From positions 1 through 41,307 of the forward strand of contig QMKX01000013.1 of the NCBI GenBank assembly GCA_003643835.1: a DNA stretch of 41,307 bases, written 5' to 3'. Position 1 is the stretch's first letter. The number at the start of each line of letters is the position of its first letter. The notes under the pieces are model-generated. The model saw nothing but the letters and a program-made list of their open reading frames with translations. It was not told the origin of the DNA and did not search any database. Of this stretch, positions 1 through 9,194 are shown in pieces. The position numbers and the translations under genes are program-made. This DNA comes from Campylobacterota bacterium (GTDB taxonomy: Bacteria > Campylobacterota > Campylobacteria > Campylobacterales > Arcobacteraceae).

Positions 1-1961
1 CTTGGGTGTTTGTCGTATTTCGATGGAGGCGGAGTTATGCCTATGATGCCATCTCCACCATCTGATATATTTCCATATATATCGTGTATGATATTATCAA
101 CTATGCTTACATTTGAAGCTCTTATACTTATAGCTCCACCATCATTTAAGTTTTGCATGGTTTTATGAATATAGTTATTTTTTATCTCAACATCATTTCC
201 CATAAGCTCTATTCCTGCGTAACCTGTATTTGATATATAGTTGTTTTTTATCTTTAGAGATTTTGCTTTTAGAGTTTTGATGCCTATGCCATTGACATAT
301 ACTTCGTTATCATTTCCGTATACACGATATACACCAGTATCTACAATGGAGTTGCCCGATATGCTTGCACCTTTTCCGCTTATCAATATACCATTTAAAT
401 ATGAATTCTTGATACTATTATTGGTTATAATATTATTGTCAGCTTTAAAGGCTGTTATGCCACTTGTACAATTTTGAACACTGTTTGATGATATAGTTGT
501 ATATGGTGCTTGATTTGGAAAGATACAAGAACCACCGTAATTTTTAAATGCTAAACCTTCTATTTTAGTTTTCTTGTTAAATAGCACACTGATACCAACT
601 GGGTATGTGACACCCTCTATTGAAGTTTTGGTAGGATTTACTCCAGATGGTGGATAAAAATATATTTTATTTGTTTTTTTGTCAAAAAACCACTCACCTG
701 GGTAATCCAACTCTTCGAGTTTATTGTCTATATAATAACCCCAATCTTTATATGGAAAAAATGGAACTCCTTCACTTAGTGTCAGTTTTCCAGCACTATA
801 TGCCTTTATAGGTCTTGCTGAGTATTGCCAGCTATATGTCCTACCACGAAAAGTAGCCCCCACCCAGTAATTTGAGGGTTTTTTATAGTTATGTAGCTCT
901 TTATCATAAAATGCCTTACTAGAGACTTTTTTATCAATTTTTAGCCATTTGTAGCTTTTTGGTGAACTTACATTCGGATATCTTGCTTTTGTCATCATTT
1001 TACCATTTAGAAAAAGATATTTGATAGGATGGATTTTTTGTTTTCTTTTTGTCCCTGTTTTTGCAAGGCTATCTGTGTTGATTTGTGCTTCATATATTTT
1101 AGAGCGTTTTTTGAACTTGCCGTTTGTTGTTTTTTTCCAATTATTTATCTTAATACTACCCAAAAATAAAGGCTTTGCACCTTTGCCATAACTCTTGTAT
1201 GTATGGCTATCGCCTTTTTTTGTTTTGATACTGCCTCTAAATGTATCACCTGACTTAAAATGAAATGTTATGCCATTTTGTTTGTTGATTTTGGCTTCAT
1301 TATATTGTTCCAAATTCCAAGGTGTGCTTGTGGTTGTGCCGTCGTTTGTAGGCTTGCCACTTGTAGATATATAATAATTTTTTGATATTTTTACTGGTTG
1401 TTTTTTTTCTTTTTGTTTTGGTTGTTTCTTCTTTTGATTGTTAGCATTTGCCTTTGTTGCCTTTGGTTGCTTTACTAGATTTTTATCTTTTTTTATTGTT
1501 TTCTTTTTGCTATTTTTATCCTGTTTGTTTTGTTTTGTTTCTGCTTTTTTTGAGGTTTTTTTGATAGGTTTGCTTTGAAATTTCTTTGACCATATTGCCT
1601 TGCTATCAATACCTACTTGCTTATAGGCCAAATTTTTGTCTTTTTTGCATTTGTTTTTTGCATTTTTGTCTTTTTTTGCATTTTTTCTACATTTTTTGTC
1701 GTCTATGCCTGCTTGCTTTCTTTTTTGTTTGTTTGCTTCTCCTATCTCTTTTCTTAGTTTTTTAATATCTGTTTGCTTGTTTTTTCTACAACTACTCCTA
1801 TCTTTTGAAGTTTTTGCTTTTTCGTTACATTTATTAAATATATTTTCAACACCTTCTCTTTTGTCTTGATATGTTTTGACAAACTTATCATCCGCTATAG
1901 CAATAGCACCTAAACCCAAATTAAACACTATAAATAGTGTCAAAATTTTTATCATTTTCAT
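1..1961 (-). CDS. Secreted right-handed beta-helix protein (3' part beyond window)
   Basis: This reading frame is open from an ATG at 1961 to the window edge, about 653 codons, so its C terminus is missing. A GGAG Shine-Dalgarno lies 5 nt before the ATG. Residues 1-23 look like a signal peptide (MKMIKILTLFIVFNLGLGAI). A strongly basic Lys-rich segment with several Cys follows, to about residue 160. Then comes a domain opening with NYYISTSGKPTNDGTTT, typical of secreted parallel beta-helix proteins. The C-terminal half repeats Asn/Ile/Gly rungs such as NNYISNTGYAGIELMGNDV, as in NosD/pectate-lyase-like beta-helices. The substrate is unknown; a surface polysaccharide lyase or adhesin is possible. 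It is the last visible gene of a four-gene run starting at 3320. Fold call confident, function not. Confidence 0.82.
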   Translation of the reverse strand, partial: MKMIKILTLFIVFNLGLGAIAIADDKFVKTYQDKREGVENIFNKCNEKAKTSKDRSSCRKNKQTDIKKLRKEIGEANKQKRKQAGIDDKKCRKNAKKDKNAKNKCKKDKNLAYKQVGIDSKAIWSKKFQSKPIKKTSKKAETKQNKQDKNSKKKTIKKDKNLVKQPKATKANANNQKKKQPKQKEKKQPVKISKNYYISTSGKPTNDGTTTSTPWNLEQYNEAKINKQNGITFHFKSGDTFRGSIKTKKGDSHTYKSYGKGAKPLFLGSIKINNWKKTTNGKFKKRSKIYEAQINTDSLAKTGTKRKQKIHPIKYLFLNGKMMTKARYPNVSSPKSYKWLKIDKKVSSKAFYDKELHNYKKPSNYWVGATFRGRTYSWQYSARPIKAYSAGKLTLSEGVPFFPYKDWGYYIDNKLEELDYPGEWFFDKKTNKIYFYPPSGVNPTKTSIEGVTYPVGISVLFNKKTKIEGLAFKNYGGSCIFPNQAPYTTISSNSVQNCTSGITAFKADNNIITNNSIKNSYLNGILISGKGASISGNSIVDTGVYRVYGNDNEVYVNGIGIKTLKAKSLKIKNNYISNTGYAGIELMGNDVEIKNNYIHKTMQNLNDGGAISIRASNVSIVDNIIHDIYGNISDGGDGIIGITPPPSKYDKHP

Positions 1962-1977
1962 ATATTCTCCTTTTGTC

Positions 1978-2361
1978 CTATACTAGACTTGTTGCGATAT
2001 CTTTTATAAACAAGACACCATCTATCGCATCATATGCTATCTTTTCTATCTCCTCTTTTGATGAGATAGCCACTAATATCTTGCTATCAAACATATAATC
2101 ATCCGCTATATTTTGTGCTTGTTTAGCTATATTTTTATGAACCAATATATAAGTAGCTTTCAATATATTTGCATATATTAGATCTTGTATATTTTCAACC
2201 TGAACTATACACTCTATATCGTTAGATACAAGTTGTTTAAGGTAGCCTACATCGTAGTTTAGTTTTATTATATCATTTGGCGAGCTATTTTTTACATCTT
2301 GAAAGTTACTAGAATACACTATTGATTTAGTGTCTATTTTCTCGTCACCTAAAACAATCAC
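1978..2361 (-). CDS. Conserved hypothetical protein
   Basis: A protein of about 127 residues with no signal peptide or membrane segment. It has alternating beta/alpha character (for example IECIVQVENIQDLIYANILK and DYMFDSKILVAISSKEEIEK), suggesting a small TIM-barrel-like or Rossmann-like fold. I chose the GTG at 2361, which overlaps the TGA of the upstream PP0621 gene as GTGA and gives the N terminus MIVLGDEKID. A longer reading from a TTG at 2382 adds seven residues but would overlap the neighbour by 25 nt. From memory, similar proteins occur in Campylobacterota genomes without a known role. Translational coupling suggests co-expression with the PP0621 protein. Confidence 0.7.
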   Translation of the reverse strand: MIVLGDEKIDTKSIVYSSNFQDVKNSSPNDIIKLNYDVGYLKQLVSNDIECIVQVENIQDLIYANILKATYILVHKNIAKQAQNIADDYMFDSKILVAISSKEEIEKIAYDAIDGVLFIKDIATSLV

Positions 2362-2567
2362 TTCAAACACTCTTTGCTGCAATAGTATCTTGCATTACTC
2401 AATATAGCTTCATTTTTTGATATCAAAGTTCCACACTTATCACATGCACTCATAGTCTCTATTTGGTTGTCTTGATTTTTTTTTGTTATATTGTTCTGTC
2501 TTGATTTTTTGAAAAAAACAATATATATCAAAAACAAAACAACAGCAAATATAACTAACTTTATCAT
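2358..2567 (-). CDS. PP0621 family membrane-anchored zinc-ribbon protein
   Basis: A 69-residue protein with one N-terminal membrane helix (MIKLVIFAVVLFLIYIVFF), a short basic linker and a C-terminal four-cysteine module, CDKCG then YCSKEC. That is the layout of the PP0621 family, small proteins common in Proteobacteria and Campylobacterota with no established function. The four Cys probably bind zinc. It begins 6 nt after the stop of the upstream barrel gene and its TGA overlaps the next start, so it sits inside an operon. Family assignment is by pattern recognition of the TM plus CxxC/CxxxC layout. Confidence 0.75.
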   Translation of the reverse strand: MIKLVIFAVVLFLIYIVFFKKSRQNNITKKNQDNQIETMSACDKCGTLISKNEAILSNARYYCSKECLK

Positions 2568-2573
2568 GATAAA

Positions 2574-3320
2574 CTAAAAAAAGTATTTCACTCCAGCTAC
2601 TACTGCTATAGTTGGATCGAAACTCCAAGTAACATCTACAGTATTATCATCGTTGACATCAAAATCGTTGTATTTCATAACTCTTACCATGGCATTCCAT
2701 GAAAGTTTAGGGTCTATTTGTCCGTCAATTCCAGCGCTAATATGATAAGCAGTTGTGCTATAATCTGAAAAACCATTTTTAACTCTTGAACCACCAACAC
2801 CCAGCCCAAGTATTGGCGAAAGCTTACTTTTATTTGCTCTATGATAAAAGCTTACAAGTAGTGAATCAAAATACAAAGTTCCACTATTATCAATATCGGC
2901 TTTATTTTTATGTGTGAAATACTCTAACTCTACACGGTTGTTGTTAAACTTATAGCCACCCAAAGCAGAAATTCCAGCATAAATTTTAAATGGCAAAGGT
3001 TCATGTTCATTTATTTCATCTTCTCTTGTCAAATCACCTTGCTTCACTATAGCAAAATTTCCACCAGCATAAAACCCGTATTTTTTAGGCGAAGTTAATA
3101 CTTTTTTCTTTGTTCTTTTGTATACTTTTTTTCTATTTTTTCTTTTTTTATATACTTTTGTATAATGTTTCACACATCTGTTATATGTTTTTGTTTTTCT
3201 CAGCTTTTTGTAGATTTTACATTTATTATATATTTTGGGATTTATTTTCGCAAAAGCTGCCGTTGTTGTAAACATAAAAAATATTGCGCCAACCAATAAA
3301 ATTTTAATAAATTTTTTCAT
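2574..3320 (-). CDS. Outer-membrane beta-barrel protein with Lys-rich linker
   Basis: A 248-residue exported protein. Residues 1-24 form a signal peptide ending AAFA. Residues 25-80 are extremely basic (repeated KKR/YKK motifs with two Cys). From about residue 84 (KYGFYAGGNFAIV) alternating amphipathic strands begin, and the chain ends VVAGVKYFF, with the C-terminal aromatic residue typical of outer-membrane barrels. The length of the barrel part suggests 8 strands, as in the OmpX/OmpA-like or porin-like small barrels. It has its own promoter (TATAAT at 3343-3348) and an AAAGGA ribosome site. It leads the operon that continues with the PP0621 protein. Specific function unknown. Confidence 0.75.
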   Translation of the reverse strand: MKKFIKILLVGAIFFMFTTTAAFAKINPKIYNKCKIYKKLRKTKTYNRCVKHYTKVYKKRKNRKKVYKRTKKKVLTSPKKYGFYAGGNFAIVKQGDLTREDEINEHEPLPFKIYAGISALGGYKFNNNRVELEYFTHKNKADIDNSGTLYFDSLLVSFYHRANKSKLSPILGLGVGGSRVKNGFSDYSTTAYHISAGIDGQIDPKLSWNAMVRVMKYNDFDVNDDNTVDVTWSFDPTIAVVAGVKYFF

Positions 3321-3342
3321 TATTTTTTCCTTTTTTCTTTGA

Positions 3343-3348
3343 ATTATA
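3343..3348 (-). promoter_or_regulatory. -10 element of the barrel-protein operon
   Basis: On the minus strand the sequence reads TTGTTGGTATAATTC, an extended -10 (TGGTATAAT), about 25 nt upstream of the start codon at 3320. A T-rich stretch stands in for a -35 box, as is usual in Campylobacterota. It separates this operon from the dnaE superoperon. Confidence 0.65.
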
Positions 3349-3378
3349 CCAACAAATTCTTAAACTAATTCAAATAAA

Positions 3379-3394
3379 AAGCAAAGTTTTGCTT
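3379..3394 (-). terminator. Weak terminator overlapping the dnaE stop
   Basis: On the minus strand AAGCAAAACTTTGCTT folds into a 6-bp stem with a 4-nt loop and is followed by TTTATTTG. The stem begins within the dnaE stop codon. It is short and low in GC, so termination is probably partial. Confidence 0.45.
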
Positions 3395-6300
3395 ATATTA
3401 TATCAATGTTATCTATTTTTTCAAGTTCTTTTTTTATTTTGTTGCTTACAATATCACCATAACTTAATACAATTTCTTCTTTATTGTTGTATATTATAAG
3501 TTTAAGTTCAATATCGCCTTGATTATTTGATACTATATCAAATATATTTTTGATTATACCAATATTTGAACTATCTCTCACTCTTATGCTTACAGACTCT
3601 TTTGTTTGTTTTGATCTTTCCTTTTTCAACACTTTGAAACCTTTTGTAGTAAATTTCACTCCAAAATTATCAACCTTTACAATCATATCAAACACAATTG
3701 GTTTTGATAAATCAAACTTATTTTCAAGTTTTATCTTATCTTTTTCAAACATCATAAAGTTATAACTTCCGTGTAAATCGATACAGTTTATTATAAAATA
3801 CGGATTACCTTTTTTGCTGATTTTACTTTCTATTTTTTCGATTTTACCTATTATTGACACTGCTTGACCATCTTTTAGCTCGCTAAATTCGCTACTTTTA
3901 ATATGCCCTACACTATCAAATATGCTCCTGTATTTATCAAGCGGATGTCCCGATACATAAAAACCCAATGATTCTCTTTCAAGTTCAAGCATATGTTTAT
4001 CATCATACTCATTTAGTTCATTTAAGTTCAAATCAATTCTTTGTAGTTCTTTATCATCGCCAAAAAGCGAGCCCTTGCTTAACTCTTTTGCTTTTGAAGC
4101 ATTTGCTGCTTGTGCTATTATGTATTCTATTTGGTCTAACAAAGCTGCCCTTGTATGACCAAAACTATCAAATGAACCTGATTTTATAAGTGCCTCTATC
4201 ACTCTTTTGTTTACTTTTGAAGCATCTATTTTAGATATAAAATCAGCCATATCTTTAAATTCACCATCAAGCCTTGAGCTCAATATAGACTTAACTACTT
4301 TGCTTCCTATACCTTTCAAGGCACCCAAACCAAATACCACAACCTCTTTTTCATTTAAAATATCAGCGCTAAAAATCATTTGCGATTTATTTATATGTGG
4401 AGACACAAGTTCATATCCCATTCTTTTTAGTTCATCTACATACTTGACTACTTTTTCCGTTTTTTGACTTTCAGAGGTCAAAAGTGAAGCCATAAACTCC
4501 GTAGGATAATAACACTTCAAAAAAGCTGTATAAAATGTTACCATAGCATATGCAGCCGAATGAGATTTATTGAACCCATACCCAGCAAACTTCAAAATCA
4601 ATTCAAAAAGATCTTCACAATGTTGTTTATTGTAACCCTTTTTTACGCCGCCATTTGCGAATTGACTTTTAAGTTTGCTTAACTCTTTTGGGATTTTTTT
4701 TCCCATTGCGCGTCGGACAAGGTCAGCACCGCTTAAACTAAAACCGCCAATTGTTTGAACTATTTGCATGACTTGTTCTTGATATACAATCAATCCATAA
4801 GTCTCTTTTAGTATTGGCTCGAGTGGTTTATTGAACTCATCATAAAAGTAGCTAACCTTTTGTCTTTTATGTTTTCGTTCTACAAAATCATTTACCATAC
4901 CAGCTTCAAGAGGACCTGGCCTATACAAAGCAAGAACCGCTACAACCTCTTTAAAGCTATCTGGTTTTAGTCTTTTGCATAATTCTTTTACGCCATTTGC
5001 CTCTATTTGAAACAATCCAATTGTTTCACCTCTTGATATAAGTTTGTATACATTTTCATCATTTATATTTTCTTGATCAAAATTTATATTCTTACCGTAT
5101 CTTTGTTTGATTAGATTTAAAGTATCATCAATCACCGTCAGTGTTTTAAGCCCCAAAAAATCAAACTTGATAAGATCAACATCTTCTATGTATTTGCCAT
5201 TGTATTGTGTAGCTATCACATTGTCATCGCCAGTAGGACGGAAAAGAGGTGTTTTTTGATACAAGGGTTCATTTGATATCACTACGCCAGCCGCATGAGT
5301 GCCAGCATTTCTATTTAAACCCTCCAATGCCAGAGCATGTTTCCATACTTTTTGTGCGAGTGCGTTGTCTTTGCAGTATTCGTTTATTTTTGGTTCCTCT
5401 TGTTGTGCTTGCTCCAAACTTATGCCTATCTTGTCTGGTATCATTTTTGCCATCTTGTCTGCTTCAGATAATGGCAAATCAAGCACTCTTGCTACATCTC
5501 GTATCACGCCTTTTGCCAAAAGTTTGCCAAAAGTTATTATTTGTGCGACATTTTGCCTGCCATATATATCTACAACATAGTCTATAACCTCCTGTCGTCT
5601 ATGCTGACAAAAATCCATATCTATATCTGGCATAGATACCCTGTCTGGGTTTAAAAATCTCTCAAATATCAATCCATGCTCTATTGGGTCTATATTTGTG
5701 ATACCCAAACAATATGCCACTAAACTTCCAGCAGCCGAGCCTCGTCCGGGTCCTACTGGTATAGGTGGCTTTGTATTTTTTGCATAATAAACAAAATCCC
5801 AAACAATAAGCATATATCCAGCAAATTTCATATTGTTTATTATGTTTACTTCTTCATTTATTCTTTCTTGATATATCTTGTGATGATTAGTATCTATATT
5901 GGTTAATATTTTTTCTAAACCAATTTTACACATTTGCTCAAATAATTTTTTGTCATTTTCCAAAGAGTATGTGATATTTGGTTCAGGTAAGATTATGCTG
6001 TATTCATCTGCTTTTTGTATGGCAAATTTAAAATTTGGCGGCGTTGGATTACCCAGTTTTATCTCTAAGTTACATTTGTTTACTATCTTTTGTGTATTTT
6101 CAATAGCTTGCGGTATATCCGCATACAGTTTTTCTATCTGTTTTGGTGATTTTACATAAAATTCATGCACACTATGTTTCATTCTTTTTGGGTCATCAAA
6201 GAGTTTATTCATAGCAATACACATAAACGCTTCGTGGGATGTAGCATCTTTTTTTTCTGTGTAGTGAGTATCATTTGTAGCGACAAGAGGTATATTTGTT

Positions 6301-6917
6301 TGTTTGGATATTTTTATGATTTGCTCATCTATGAAGTGTTGATCATTGATACCATGTCGCATAATCTCAAGATAAAAGTCATCTTTAAAAATATCTTTGT
6401 ATTGTAAGGCTACTTTAACTGCCTCATCATAACCTTTGGCACCATTTTTGATATTTTTTTCATTTTTTGTATTTAGGTGCCAACTAACTTCGCCTTGTAA
6501 GCATGCACTTGTAGCTATTAAACCTTCACTATGATTTTCAAGTAGCTTTTTGTTTATTCTTGCGTTATAATAAAATCCTTCTGTGTATGCCTTGCTACTT
6601 AGATACATAAGATTCTTATATCCAATCTCGTTTTTTGCAAATAAACAAAGATGAAATCTTTTTTTTGTTGTTTTATCATCTAATTTATCGCTGTTGTGTA
6701 TATATGTTTCTATACCAATTATCGGTTTTATGCCGACATCTCTCATCTTGGTATAGAACTCAATAGCACCAAACATATTACCGTGGTCTGTTATAGCTAC
6801 ACTATTCATACCCAGTTGTTTGATTTTTTTTACCAAGTTATCAATTTTATTTGCTCCATCAAGCAAAGAATACTCTGTATGAAGATGCAAATGCGTAAAT
6901 ACAGAACTATCTATCAT
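3393..6917 (-). CDS. dnaE: DNA polymerase III alpha subunit
   Basis: A 1174-residue replicative polymerase, the usual DnaE length. The N-terminal PHP domain begins with HLHTEYSLLDGA at about residues 11-22. The polymerase active-site motif PDIDMDF lies near residue 430, preceded by the GPGRGSAAGSLVAYCLGI palm motif. The finger, beta-clamp-binding and helix-hairpin-helix regions (GALKGIGSKVV, near residue 870) are present. An OB-fold follows near residues 985-1060. It elongates the chromosome as part of the Pol III holoenzyme. The ATG at 6917 overlaps the parB stop (ATGA), so it is the last gene of the superoperon. In Campylobacter jejuni parB is followed by ATP-synthase genes instead. Confidence 0.97.
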   Translation of the reverse strand: MIDSSVFTHLHLHTEYSLLDGANKIDNLVKKIKQLGMNSVAITDHGNMFGAIEFYTKMRDVGIKPIIGIETYIHNSDKLDDKTTKKRFHLCLFAKNEIGYKNLMYLSSKAYTEGFYYNARINKKLLENHSEGLIATSACLQGEVSWHLNTKNEKNIKNGAKGYDEAVKVALQYKDIFKDDFYLEIMRHGINDQHFIDEQIIKISKQTNIPLVATNDTHYTEKKDATSHEAFMCIAMNKLFDDPKRMKHSVHEFYVKSPKQIEKLYADIPQAIENTQKIVNKCNLEIKLGNPTPPNFKFAIQKADEYSIILPEPNITYSLENDKKLFEQMCKIGLEKILTNIDTNHHKIYQERINEEVNIINNMKFAGYMLIVWDFVYYAKNTKPPIPVGPGRGSAAGSLVAYCLGITNIDPIEHGLIFERFLNPDRVSMPDIDMDFCQHRRQEVIDYVVDIYGRQNVAQIITFGKLLAKGVIRDVARVLDLPLSEADKMAKMIPDKIGISLEQAQQEEPKINEYCKDNALAQKVWKHALALEGLNRNAGTHAAGVVISNEPLYQKTPLFRPTGDDNVIATQYNGKYIEDVDLIKFDFLGLKTLTVIDDTLNLIKQRYGKNINFDQENINDENVYKLISRGETIGLFQIEANGVKELCKRLKPDSFKEVVAVLALYRPGPLEAGMVNDFVERKHKRQKVSYFYDEFNKPLEPILKETYGLIVYQEQVMQIVQTIGGFSLSGADLVRRAMGKKIPKELSKLKSQFANGGVKKGYNKQHCEDLFELILKFAGYGFNKSHSAAYAMVTFYTAFLKCYYPTEFMASLLTSESQKTEKVVKYVDELKRMGYELVSPHINKSQMIFSADILNEKEVVVFGLGALKGIGSKVVKSILSSRLDGEFKDMADFISKIDASKVNKRVIEALIKSGSFDSFGHTRAALLDQIEYIIAQAANASKAKELSKGSLFGDDKELQRIDLNLNELNEYDDKHMLELERESLGFYVSGHPLDKYRSIFDSVGHIKSSEFSELKDGQAVSIIGKIEKIESKISKKGNPYFIINCIDLHGSYNFMMFEKDKIKLENKFDLSKPIVFDMIVKVDNFGVKFTTKGFKVLKKERSKQTKESVSIRVRDSSNIGIIKNIFDIVSNNQGDIELKLIIYNNKEEIVLSYGDIVSNKIKKELEKIDNIDII

Positions 6918-7768
6918 ACAAACAACATATTTAGTTTTTCTATATCCTCGTCGCTTGATATGTTTATATGCAAACCTTTTTTGTTTAAAGTAGTTTTTAG
7001 ATTTTTATTTTTTAGTATAAATATAATTTTTTTTAGTTTGTTTTCATCAAAATCCCACTTGTTTGATTGTTTGTTCGCAGTTGGCTCTTTTTTCTCTTTT
7101 ATTTGTTGTATTAGTTTTTGTGACTGGGCTATATTAAGTTTTTGCGATACCATGCTATCTGTGGCTATTTGTTGTTGCCTTTCATCTAATACTACCAACA
7201 TTTTTGCATGACCAAAACTTATATGATTGGATTGTAGTTTTTGCTTGACATAATCACTCAACAAGAGAACTCTGAGTGTGTTCGTGATAGCTGAACGACT
7301 TTTTGACAACTTATGTGATAACTGCTCATGAGTGATATTGTGTTGTTTTATAAGTTTTTCATAAGAGAGTGCTAACTCAACAATACTTAGATCCTCTCTT
7401 TGGATATTTTCTATCAATGCCAATTCGCTGATCTTATTTCTGTCTATATTCAATATGATTGATTTTATAGTTTTATGATTGATTTGTTTTGTAGCTCTAA
7501 GTCGTCTCTCTCCAGAAACTAAAGTATATCTATTTTCATCTCTTATTACAACAATTGGCTGTAAAAGACCGTGCTCTTTTATAGATAAACTAAGCTCATA
7601 GATAGAAGCTTTATCAAAATTCAATCTTGGTTGATTTGGATTTGGATCAATTTTTTTTGTATCTATTTCATCTACTGTTTCAACATATTCACTATTTTCA
7701 TTTTCGTATGCTATGCTTACTTCATCGAGAAGTTCTCCAAGTCCTCTGCCCAAAGCTTCTCGTTTCAC
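6914..7768 (-). CDS. parB: Chromosome-partitioning protein ParB/Spo0J
   Basis: A 284-residue centromere-binding CTPase. The N-terminal ParB/Srx domain contains the CTP-binding motif GERRLRA at residues 86-92 and ALIENIQREDLSIVE at 117-131. A helix-turn-helix (HEQLSHKLSKSRSAITNTLR) lies at about 147-166, followed by a C-terminal dimerisation segment. The start is GTG, overlapping the parA stop as GTGA. It loads at parS sites and works with ParA to segregate the origin region. I found no convincing parS site in the window. Usual length and domain order. Confidence 0.96.
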   Translation of the reverse strand: MKREALGRGLGELLDEVSIAYENENSEYVETVDEIDTKKIDPNPNQPRLNFDKASIYELSLSIKEHGLLQPIVVIRDENRYTLVSGERRLRATKQINHKTIKSIILNIDRNKISELALIENIQREDLSIVELALSYEKLIKQHNITHEQLSHKLSKSRSAITNTLRVLLLSDYVKQKLQSNHISFGHAKMLVVLDERQQQIATDSMVSQKLNIAQSQKLIQQIKEKKEPTANKQSNKWDFDENKLKKIIFILKNKNLKTTLNKKGLHINISSDEDIEKLNMLFV

Positions 7769-8553
7769 GATATTTTCCTTTTCAGGATAGTATTAGCAAG
7801 ATTTCTATATGCCTTTGAACCGGTAGAATTTTTGTCGTATTGTTCCACTGTTTTACCAAAACTAGGCGACTCTGCTAAAGTTATATTCCTAGGAACTACG
7901 ATATATGAAGTTTTATTTATCTTGAAAAGCTTACTATCAAAATGCTGTATCAAATCGTTTAAAACTTGTTTTGATAAGTTATTGTTTTTTGCATACATTG
8001 TAGGCAAAAATCCTTTTATTTTTAGTTCTGGATTTGTTGTTTGTTTTATAAGTTTTATTGTATTCAAAAGCAAAGCAAGCCCTTCAAGTGCAAAAAACTC
8101 ACATTGTATAGGAATTAGCACAGATGTTGAAGCCGTCAATGTATTTATGGTCAAAGGACCCAAAGCTGGCGGAGAGTCTATTATCACATAATCATAATTT
8201 TCTTTTATTTCACTTATTAGTTTTTTTAATACAAATTTATTCTTATTTTTATTTGTATAATAATTTTTCTCAAAACCTACCAGCCCTATACTTGAAGGTA
8301 TCAAATCCAATTTTTGTATATCTGTATTTAATATAGTATCTTGAATATTTTGTTTTCCTATCATTGCTTGATATAGATTTTTTTCATATTTATCTCTCGC
8401 AAAACCCAATGAAGTAGTAGCATTTGTTTGAGGGTCAGCATCTACGAGCAAAACTTTTTTGTTTTTCATAGCAAGCGCACCAGCTAAATTTACTGCCGTA
8501 GTAGTTTTGCCTACACCACCTTTTTGATTGGCTATCGTTAATATCTCTGTCAT
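7765..8553 (-). CDS. parA: Chromosome-partitioning ATPase ParA/Soj
   Basis: A 262-residue MinD/ParA-type ATPase. The deviant Walker A KGGVGKTT is at residues 11-18, Walker A' LLVDADPQTNAT at about 35-46, and Walker B DYVIIDSPPALGP near 115-127. It has the small, single-domain Soj form, without the N-terminal HTH of plasmid ParA proteins. ATG start overlaps the birA stop (ATGA). It forms DNA-bound ATP dimers whose hydrolysis, stimulated by ParB, moves origin regions apart. Confidence 0.96.
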   Translation of the reverse strand: MTEILTIANQKGGVGKTTTAVNLAGALAMKNKKVLLVDADPQTNATTSLGFARDKYEKNLYQAMIGKQNIQDTILNTDIQKLDLIPSSIGLVGFEKNYYTNKNKNKFVLKKLISEIKENYDYVIIDSPPALGPLTINTLTASTSVLIPIQCEFFALEGLALLLNTIKLIKQTTNPELKIKGFLPTMYAKNNNLSKQVLNDLIQHFDSKLFKINKTSYIVVPRNITLAESPSFGKTVEQYDKNSTGSKAYRNLANTILKRKIS

Positions 8554-9194
8554 CTTAAGCTATACTCCTTTTTTCCATCAATCAAAAGCGAACCGTCGTT
8601 TTGCAACATCTCTGGTTTGAGTGATATTATTTTGCCATTTATGCTTGTTTTATGGCTTGAACAATTGTTATGATATTCTAACATAAATTTCTTAAAGATA
8701 GTTGCAAAAGATAGATATTTTTCTATCAAATTTGTAAAATCATCTATTAATTGTCTTTTATCTATATTGATATCTAACTTACCAAAATTCTTATTTGGTT
8801 CATATATGTTCAAACCTATACCACAATACAATAGATTTGATGAAACTTTTGTTATGGTTCCACCTATTTTTTTATTTTTGATATAAAAATCATTTGGCCA
8901 CTTTATATAACATTTTGAACCCCTTGACGACAAAATATGCTTCAAAAGAAAGCTAAAATATATTGAAGCTGACTGCAAGGGCAAATCATTTGTAAGTTTA
9001 GCTATAGGCAAAACAAAAGAAAAATACAGGTTTCCAACTACACTTTCCCAGCAGTTGTTTTTGCTACTTATGCCATGTGTTTGATTATCTGTCACAACAA
9101 TAAGTGGCGTTTTGTATCCATACTTTTTAATATAATCTATAAGATACAATTGAGTAGAATCAACTTGCGTTAAAAATATTTTTCTAAAAGCCAA
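8550..9194 (-). CDS. birA: Biotin--[acetyl-CoA carboxylase] ligase
   Basis: A 214-residue biotin protein ligase of the short class without a DNA-binding domain. It shows the substrate motif VDSTQ at residues 11-15, a diverged biotin/ATP loop GISSKNNCWES at 41-51 (usually GRGRRGRxWxS), and the catalytic KWPND at 99-103 followed by KKIGG. It transfers biotin to the AccB carrier; the carboxylase subunit AccA is encoded at 36652-37584. No ATG is present near the homologous N terminus, so a TTG at 9194 is the likely start. It overlaps the 3' end of murI by 25 nt. The birA-parA-parB order is typical of Campylobacterota. Confidence 0.92.
   Translation of the reverse strand: MAFRKIFLTQVDSTQLYLIDYIKKYGYKTPLIVVTDNQTHGISSKNNCWESVVGNLYFSFVLPIAKLTNDLPLQSASIYFSFLLKHILSSRGSKCYIKWPNDFYIKNKKIGGTITKVSSNLLYCGIGLNIYEPNKNFGKLDINIDKRQLIDDFTNLIEKYLSFATIFKKFMLEYHNNCSSHKTSINGKIISLKPEMLQNDGSLLIDGKKEYSLR

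Noticed and set aside
1636-1869. Hydrophobic Phe/Leu-rich plus-strand ORF resembling a membrane protein
   Set aside because: It is the antisense reading of the Lys-rich segment of the beta-helix gene; Lys codons read backwards give Phe and Leu.
6696-7211. 171-codon plus-strand ORF opposite parB and dnaE
   Set aside because: It is antisense to two well-recognised genes, shows the Phe/Ser-rich composition typical of reverse-strand reading, and has no recognisable domain.
7631-8191. 186-codon plus-strand ORF opposite parA and parB
   Set aside because: Fully antisense to conserved coding sequence, with no start signal and no family features.
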